64,000 nt of DNA from Micrococcaceae bacterium Sec5.1. GTDB lineage: Bacteria > Actinomycetota > Actinomycetes > Actinomycetales > Micrococcaceae. Location of the stretch: the NCBI GenBank assembly GCA_039636795.1, contig CP143430.1, forward strand, positions 3,968,001 through 4,032,000, read 5' to 3'. The translations under genes were made by a program, and so were the position numbers. Each line of letters begins with the position of its first letter. Position 1 is the first letter of the stretch. The notes beneath the pieces are model-generated. The model had not been told where the DNA came from, ran no database searches, and was given only the letters and a program-made list of their open reading frames with translations. This document shows positions 60,341 to 64,000 of this stretch, in pieces.

Positions 60341-61631
60341 TGACCAACTCCAACTTCCTGTACGCCGGAATGAGCACACCCTTGCTAACTCGACGTGACG
60401 AGATGACCCACGGATGGTGGGCGTACATGTCCAGAAGCAAAGACAGCGTGGCGTTGATCTCGGCCATGGCCAACGGCATGCCGATGCAAAAGTGCGGACC
60501 CGCGCCGAACCAAAGCTGACGCGCATGGGGCGGGGTGGGAATCCCAGGTTCGAATCCGCCCAGGCTTTTAGACGCGTGAACAGTCGACAGCAAAAGACGA
60601 TCTCCGGCGCGGATAGCGACTCCGCCAAGGGTGCCAGGAGAAACAGCATCCCTCAGCATCATCGGGGACGGCACGGTGAACCGTAATGCCTCGTTCACGG
60701 CCGAGGCAACACCGGACCGATCCTCAACGAGGCCCGCAATGCGTCCGCTGTCAGCGAGCAGGGCAATCAGCCGTGGAACAAAGGACACCAACGTCTCTGT
60801 TCCCACCATCACGAACGCGCTGATGATGCCCATGGCTTCTTCCTCGGTCATGCCGAGTCCGCGCAGCCGCCCTGGAAACGTTTGGGGATCGCCCTTCCGG
60901 TACGCTTCCCTCGCCGGTCCAGCCAGGACCCCGACGGCGGATCTTCCCTTGGCGACCTGCCTCACCGTCAACGTGGGGCGCCCCAGGCGAACGAGCGAAG
61001 AGATGGAAGACCCCAGATTGAAGAGTTCCCTGTTGGGCAACCGGCCAGGTGCATCATCCGGCACGCCCAGCAGCTTGGAGATGACTCCCCCAGCAAGCTC
61101 CTTAACGCAGTCCACCAGGTCCACGTGGCCACCTGCGTCCAATCCGTGGTGTAGGCGATCATGAAGCGAAGCAGCGGCCGGCTCAACGATTGTCGCCACC
61201 GAGCCTGGAGTGAAGAGGTCCCCGAGCTTCCGCCGCAGCTCCCTGTGCTCGGTGCCGTCCATGTTCACCAACGCCTTTGGTCCCACTACGGGAGTCCAGA
61301 GCGCACCCGAACCGGACGGTCCGTTCTTGATGAATCGTTGGCTATCCATGAGAACGTCACGCACCAAGGCGGCTTCGCTGACGAGGATCCCCAGGCCGGG
61401 CAAACGCATCACCGGCCGCAGGCTCCCCAGCCCCCGGATCGCCGGGTACAGCAATGGATGCGCCCCCAGCTGAACGCGCTGTTCCCAGCGTTCGGCCTTG
61501 CTGATGACGCCGCCGGGCATCCTGCCGCTAGGCATCTTGCCGCTAGGCATGCTGCCGTTGGGCATCCCTCCGTTGGATATCAAAGCGTCACCGAATGTCC
61601 ACGTGCTCTGGGCGGTACCGGTGGTCCGCAT
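60330..61631 (-). CDS. Cytochrome P450
   Basis: A 433-residue haem monooxygenase. The haem-binding loop is FGAGPHFCIG with Cys382. The ExxR pair is Glu314 and Arg317 (NEALR), and the I-helix is VMVGTETLV near residue 275. It is soluble-type, without a membrane anchor. Residues 20-41 are a low-complexity stretch of (S/N)GxMP repeats encoded by four 15-bp units. Its start is uncertain: the ATG at 61631 lies 44 bases inside the preceding gene, and later Met codons in the repeat are candidates. No ferredoxin is nearby. Confidence 0.88.
   Translation of the reverse strand: MRTTGTAQSTWTFGDALISNGGMPNGSMPSGKMPSGRMPGGVISKAERWEQRVQLGAHPLLYPAIRGLGSLRPVMRLPGLGILVSEAALVRDVLMDSQRFIKNGPSGSGALWTPVVGPKALVNMDGTEHRELRRKLGDLFTPGSVATIVEPAAASLHDRLHHGLDAGGHVDLVDCVKELAGGVISKLLGVPDDAPGRLPNRELFNLGSSISSLVRLGRPTLTVRQVAKGRSAVGVLAGPAREAYRKGDPQTFPGRLRGLGMTEEEAMGIISAFVMVGTETLVSFVPRLIALLADSGRIAGLVEDRSGVASAVNEALRFTVPSPMMLRDAVSPGTLGGVAIRAGDRLLLSTVHASKSLGGFEPGIPTPPHARQLWFGAGPHFCIGMPLAMAEINATLSLLLDMYAHHPWVISSRRVSKGVLIPAYRKLELVNAW
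61516..61575. repeat. 15-bp tandem repeat, four copies, in the P450 gene
   Basis: Units ggcatcctgccgcta, ggcatcttgccgcta, ggcatgctgccgttg and ggcatccctccgttg follow each other exactly. They encode (S/N)-G-x-M-P repeats near the P450 N-terminus. Confidence 0.9.
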
Positions 61632-62376
61632 ACCAAGCCAGGGTGTTCTTCAAGCCCCAGGCTTTGACCCGCCGTGAGGAGCCGTAAACCACAACATCCC
61701 GGCGCGACGCGTAATTGCGGGTCAGCTTTCGCACGCGGTTGGACAGTGCGCGGTCTTCGTGGAGGTCTTCGATGCTGGTCCGCGGGAATCCGCCGGAACG
61801 GTCATACATGTCTGCCGTGATCGCCATATTGCATCCCGGAAGCATCTGATAAGGGCCGAGGTACCCGTCACCCTTATTGCCGGGGCGGATCCGGCCGAAG
61901 AAAGATGCGATCTCGACGGCGAGCAACATCATCCTCCGCTCCCCAGTACTGATCCCTTCGTCCTCGCGGGGCACAAGCTGGCCGGCGATGAGTTCCAGAC
62001 CGTCGTGGAATGCCTGAACAATTTTGGCGGTCCAATCCGGCGCAGCGAGACAATCGGCATCCGTCCGGGCGAGCCACGTTGCGCCGTGCTCCAAGCCGAA
62101 GCGCATGCCCGTGTCTGCGGCCACGCCCGTCCCCTTCTCGGCTTCATGCACAAGCCTGATATCCATGTGGGGATGAGCCGCGGCAAACTCTGCCACGATC
62201 GAACAGCTGGCGTCCGTCGATCCGTTATCGACCACCACCACCGTGAAGTCCTGATGTTCCTGGGCCGCAAGAGAGTCCAGCGTCTGCCGGACCAGCTTCT
62301 CTTCGTTCAGCATGGGCACAGCGATGGACAGCGGCCGGGTAGGGGGCGTGCTTCCCAGATGGCCTTCCAGCATCAC
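61588..62376 (-). CDS. Family 2 glycosyltransferase
   Basis: A 262-residue GT-A fold enzyme without membrane helices. The nucleotide-sugar site is VDNGSTDAS near residue 50, and the metal-binding DxD is Asp106-Ala-Asp108 (RTDADC). A conserved acidic region (SIEDLHEDRALSNR) serves as the ED-type acceptor motif. It begins within the ketosynthase stop (ATGA) and ends inside the P450 start. A GT2 enzyme inside a ketosynthase/P450/ligase operon suggests a glycosylated product, or a different acyl-glycan role. Confidence 0.85.
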   Translation of the reverse strand: MMLEGHLGSTPPTRPLSIAVPMLNEEKLVRQTLDSLAAQEHQDFTVVVVDNGSTDASCSIVAEFAAAHPHMDIRLVHEAEKGTGVAADTGMRFGLEHGATWLARTDADCLAAPDWTAKIVQAFHDGLELIAGQLVPREDEGISTGERRMMLLAVEIASFFGRIRPGNKGDGYLGPYQMLPGCNMAITADMYDRSGGFPRTSIEDLHEDRALSNRVRKLTRNYASRRDVVVYGSSRRVKAWGLKNTLAWYADHRYRPEHVDIR

Positions 62377-63428
62377 AGCCGCACCACCGCCATGCCCAGG
62401 CTCACGCCGCCCGCGAGTCCCACCAAGGCCACAAGATCTCCCGGACCACAGCGGCCACTGTCCACGGCAAGTTTCAGTTGCAGGGGCAAGCTAACGGAGG
62501 CCAAGTTTCCGAAGTCCTCTACCGATGGAACCAGAAGCTCCCTCGGAACACCGGCCCGCTCCGCAAAGACTTCCCGGTACGGTGCACTCACCTGATGCAC
62601 ACAAACCACGGCAAAGTCCGTCCACTGCAATTCCAGCCGGTCCAATGTTTCGTCCAGGACGCCGCAGCCCAGATCCAGAAATGCGTCCTTGAGCTTCTCC
62701 CCGTCCATGGTGAAATAGGTCGCTTCCGGATCGCGCGGATACGCAGATCCACCTGCAGCCAAGGTGCCGACCGACCAGTGGCTGCTGCGGGCTGTGAAGC
62801 CCATGCCAAGAATGCCTCCCGGACCGACCTCCAGTCGGTTCGTCTCCATTGCCGCTGAATCCGCAGGTTCGAGCAACACCGCCGCGCCGCCGTCGCTCAT
62901 GGTGTACCCGGGAAAGCTTGACGCGAAAGTGTCAAAGTCCGGAACTCTCCAGCGGATGGCCCGCGACGGCGACTCCCCTGTGACCACCAGGACCCTGACA
63001 TACCGGCCCGTGGCAATCAGGGCATCGCCCACCTCCAAGCCGTTCAGGAAACTGTTGCACGCATTCTTCACGTCCATCACAGGGCAGGCGAGTCCGAGCT
63101 TGGCGGCCGCCATGTGGCCCGTGGCCGGTTCCACCATGTCCTGGCTGGCGGACGCGAAGATCAGGAGGTCTATATCCGAGGGCTGCAGTCCGCATTCAGC
63201 CAGCAGCTTTGCGGCTGCATGGGCCGCAAGGTCCGACGCCTGTTCCGAGTCCGCCATGACGCTCCGGGACCGGATACCGGTAACGCGGGAGATCAAGCCC
63301 TTCGGGACACGGAACCCCGGACTCGACTCACCAATACGGCGTTCGACGGCGGCAGTGTCCAGGCGCGCAGGCGGAAGGTAGACCTCCAAACCTGCAATCC
63401 TGCTGTGCCCGGAAAGAGCTGTTTGCAT
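62373..63428 (-). CDS. 3-oxoacyl-ACP synthase III / OleA-like thiolase
   Basis: A 351-residue thiolase-fold condensing enzyme. The catalytic triad is complete: Cys124 (NACNSF), His278 (CVHQVS) and Asn308 (FGNLAS). The sequence opens SRIAGLEVYLPPARL, typical of FabH and OleA. Whether it uses acyl-CoA plus malonyl-ACP (FabH) or joins two acyl chains (OleA) cannot be told by eye; the OleC- and OleD-like neighbours favour the second. Start at 63428 with GGGGGAA upstream; the frame beyond it runs into the adk terminator. Confidence 0.85.
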   Translation of the reverse strand: MQTALSGHSRIAGLEVYLPPARLDTAAVERRIGESSPGFRVPKGLISRVTGIRSRSVMADSEQASDLAAHAAAKLLAECGLQPSDIDLLIFASASQDMVEPATGHMAAAKLGLACPVMDVKNACNSFLNGLEVGDALIATGRYVRVLVVTGESPSRAIRWRVPDFDTFASSFPGYTMSDGGAAVLLEPADSAAMETNRLEVGPGGILGMGFTARSSHWSVGTLAAGGSAYPRDPEATYFTMDGEKLKDAFLDLGCGVLDETLDRLELQWTDFAVVCVHQVSAPYREVFAERAGVPRELLVPSVEDFGNLASVSLPLQLKLAVDSGRCGPGDLVALVGLAGGVSLGMAVVRL

Positions 63429-63457
63429 GCGGTTCCCCCAAAAACTGCCGCGAAACG

Positions 63458-63500
63458 AAAAGGGTGTGTCCCGCACCAATGGTACGGGACACACCCTTTT
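63458..63500 (-). terminator. Terminator of adk
   Basis: AAAAGGGTGTGTCCCG and CGGGACACACCCTTTT form a perfect 16-bp inverted repeat with an 11-base loop. It lies between adk and the five-gene cluster, so the cluster is insulated from adk transcription and probably has its own promoter in the short region between 63428 and 63458 or reads through. Confidence 0.92.
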
Positions 63501-63539
63501 GCTCCAGCGCCGACGATCCGGCTATGTGGAAAAGCCTTG

Positions 63540-64000
63540 CTAGACGGCCTTGGCCGACTCGATGGCTGTGAGGACGCGGTCGGTGACTTCGTCGATGCCG
63601 CCGATGCCGTCAACCTGCGTCAGGATGCCACGCTCGGCATACTTGGCGACAACGGCCTCAGTCTGCTCGTGGTACAGGTCCAGCCGGTGACGGATGACGG
63701 CCTCATTGTCGTCAGAGCGTCCGGTTTCCTTCGCACGGCCCAGGAGGCGGGACACCAGTTCTTCGTCGTCGGCGGTCAGCTGGAGCACGACGTCGAGCTC
63801 CTGCTCGCCTTCAGCGAGGATCTGGTCGAGGTAGTCAACCTGCGCCGTGGTGCGCGGGTATCCATCCAGCAGGAAGCCATTCTCGACGTCGCTCTGGCTC
63901 AGACGGTCACGAACCATGTTGTTCGTGACGCTGTCCGGAACGAAGTCGCCTGCATCCATGTATTTCTTGGCTTCGATGCCCAAAGGGGTTTCGCCCTTTA
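63540..64000 (-). CDS. adk: Adenylate kinase, C-terminal part (cut by window edge)
   Basis: The C-terminal about 150 residues of adenylate kinase, which balances AMP, ADP and ATP. Visible segments are GIEAKKYMDAGDFVPD, the AMP-binding and lid-adjacent GFLLDGYPRT, then DDEELVSRLLGR and a short lid region (KETGRSDDNEAVIRHRL). The lid lacks the Cys residues of zinc-binding adenylate kinases. The P-loop start is outside the window, and the frame stays open to base 64000. Confidence 0.96.
   Translation of the reverse strand, partial: KGETPLGIEAKKYMDAGDFVPDSVTNNMVRDRLSQSDVENGFLLDGYPRTTAQVDYLDQILAEGEQELDVVLQLTADDEELVSRLLGRAKETGRSDDNEAVIRHRLDLYHEQTEAVVAKYAERGILTQVDGIGGIDEVTDRVLTAIESAKAV

Noticed and set aside
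60341..60649. Extended N-terminus of the OleC-like enzyme
   Set aside because: The added 103 residues lie inside the P450 gene and are Arg/Trp-rich without family resemblance; ATG 60340 overlaps the P450 stop as the other genes of the operon do.

Overview
The window is a GC-rich chromosomal segment from an actinobacterium, most likely Micrococcaceae (Arthrobacter or Paenarthrobacter type). The sequence supports this through a mycothiol glycosyltransferase (mshA), an actinobacterial inositol-1-phosphate synthase, CIRCE-controlled groES-groEL, a Gram-positive Tad/Flp pilus locus, and a ribosomal-protein gene order (adk, map, infA, rpmJ, rpsM, rpsK, rpoA, rplQ, truA, rplM, rpsI) typical of that group. 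The genus is an inference from style, not from a marker I could test. I see no tRNA, rRNA, CRISPR array or insertion sequence.

Region by region. 1-8.4 kb: start of guaB, two tandem acyltransferase-3/SGNH membrane O-acyltransferases, a flavin monooxygenase, a SemiSWEET-like protein and a LuxR-type regulator. 8.7-10.9 kb: groEL and groES with two CIRCE operators. 10.9-14.8 kb: a small membrane protein, a methyltransferase, an AroE-like dehydrogenase, a glutamate-cysteine-ligase-2 family enzyme, and a broken second copy of rpmJ. 14.8-19.0 kb: the tightly overlapping alr-tsaE-tsaB-rimI-tsaD operon (peptidoglycan D-Ala and the tRNA t6A modification). 19.1-34.5 kb: a PfkB kinase and GH4 glycosidase pair, mshA, fhs, ino1, an aldo/keto reductase, and the treX-treY-treZ operon that makes trehalose from glycogen. 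34.6-41.8 kb: nnrE/D, acpS, glmS, coaA, a VanY-like carboxypeptidase and glmM, which is mostly envelope and cofactor housekeeping. 42.0-43.0 kb: rplM-rpsI.

43.3-51.3 kb is a complete small Tad pilus locus on the + strand: prepilin peptidase, Flp pilin, two TadE/G-type proteins, CpaB, CpaE, TadA, TadB and TadC. 51.4-57.6 kb carries the translation and transcription cluster on the - strand. rpsD is absent between rpsK and rpoA, where a long hairpin lies instead, and a P1-family peptidase sits between map and infA.

57.7-63.4 kb is the most unusual part. Five genes with overlapping starts and stops lie between adk and map: a FabH/OleA-like ketosynthase, a family 2 glycosyltransferase, a cytochrome P450, an OleC-like AMP-forming enzyme and an OleD-like reductase. 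No OleB hydrolase is present. I read this as a candidate lipid or beta-lactone biosynthetic cluster. Two other non-coding signals stand out: arrays of a 32-bp-period repeat lying downstream of luxR, fhs and ino1 in the same orientation relative to those genes, and a REP-like palindrome that supplies the C-terminus of the SemiSWEET-like protein.
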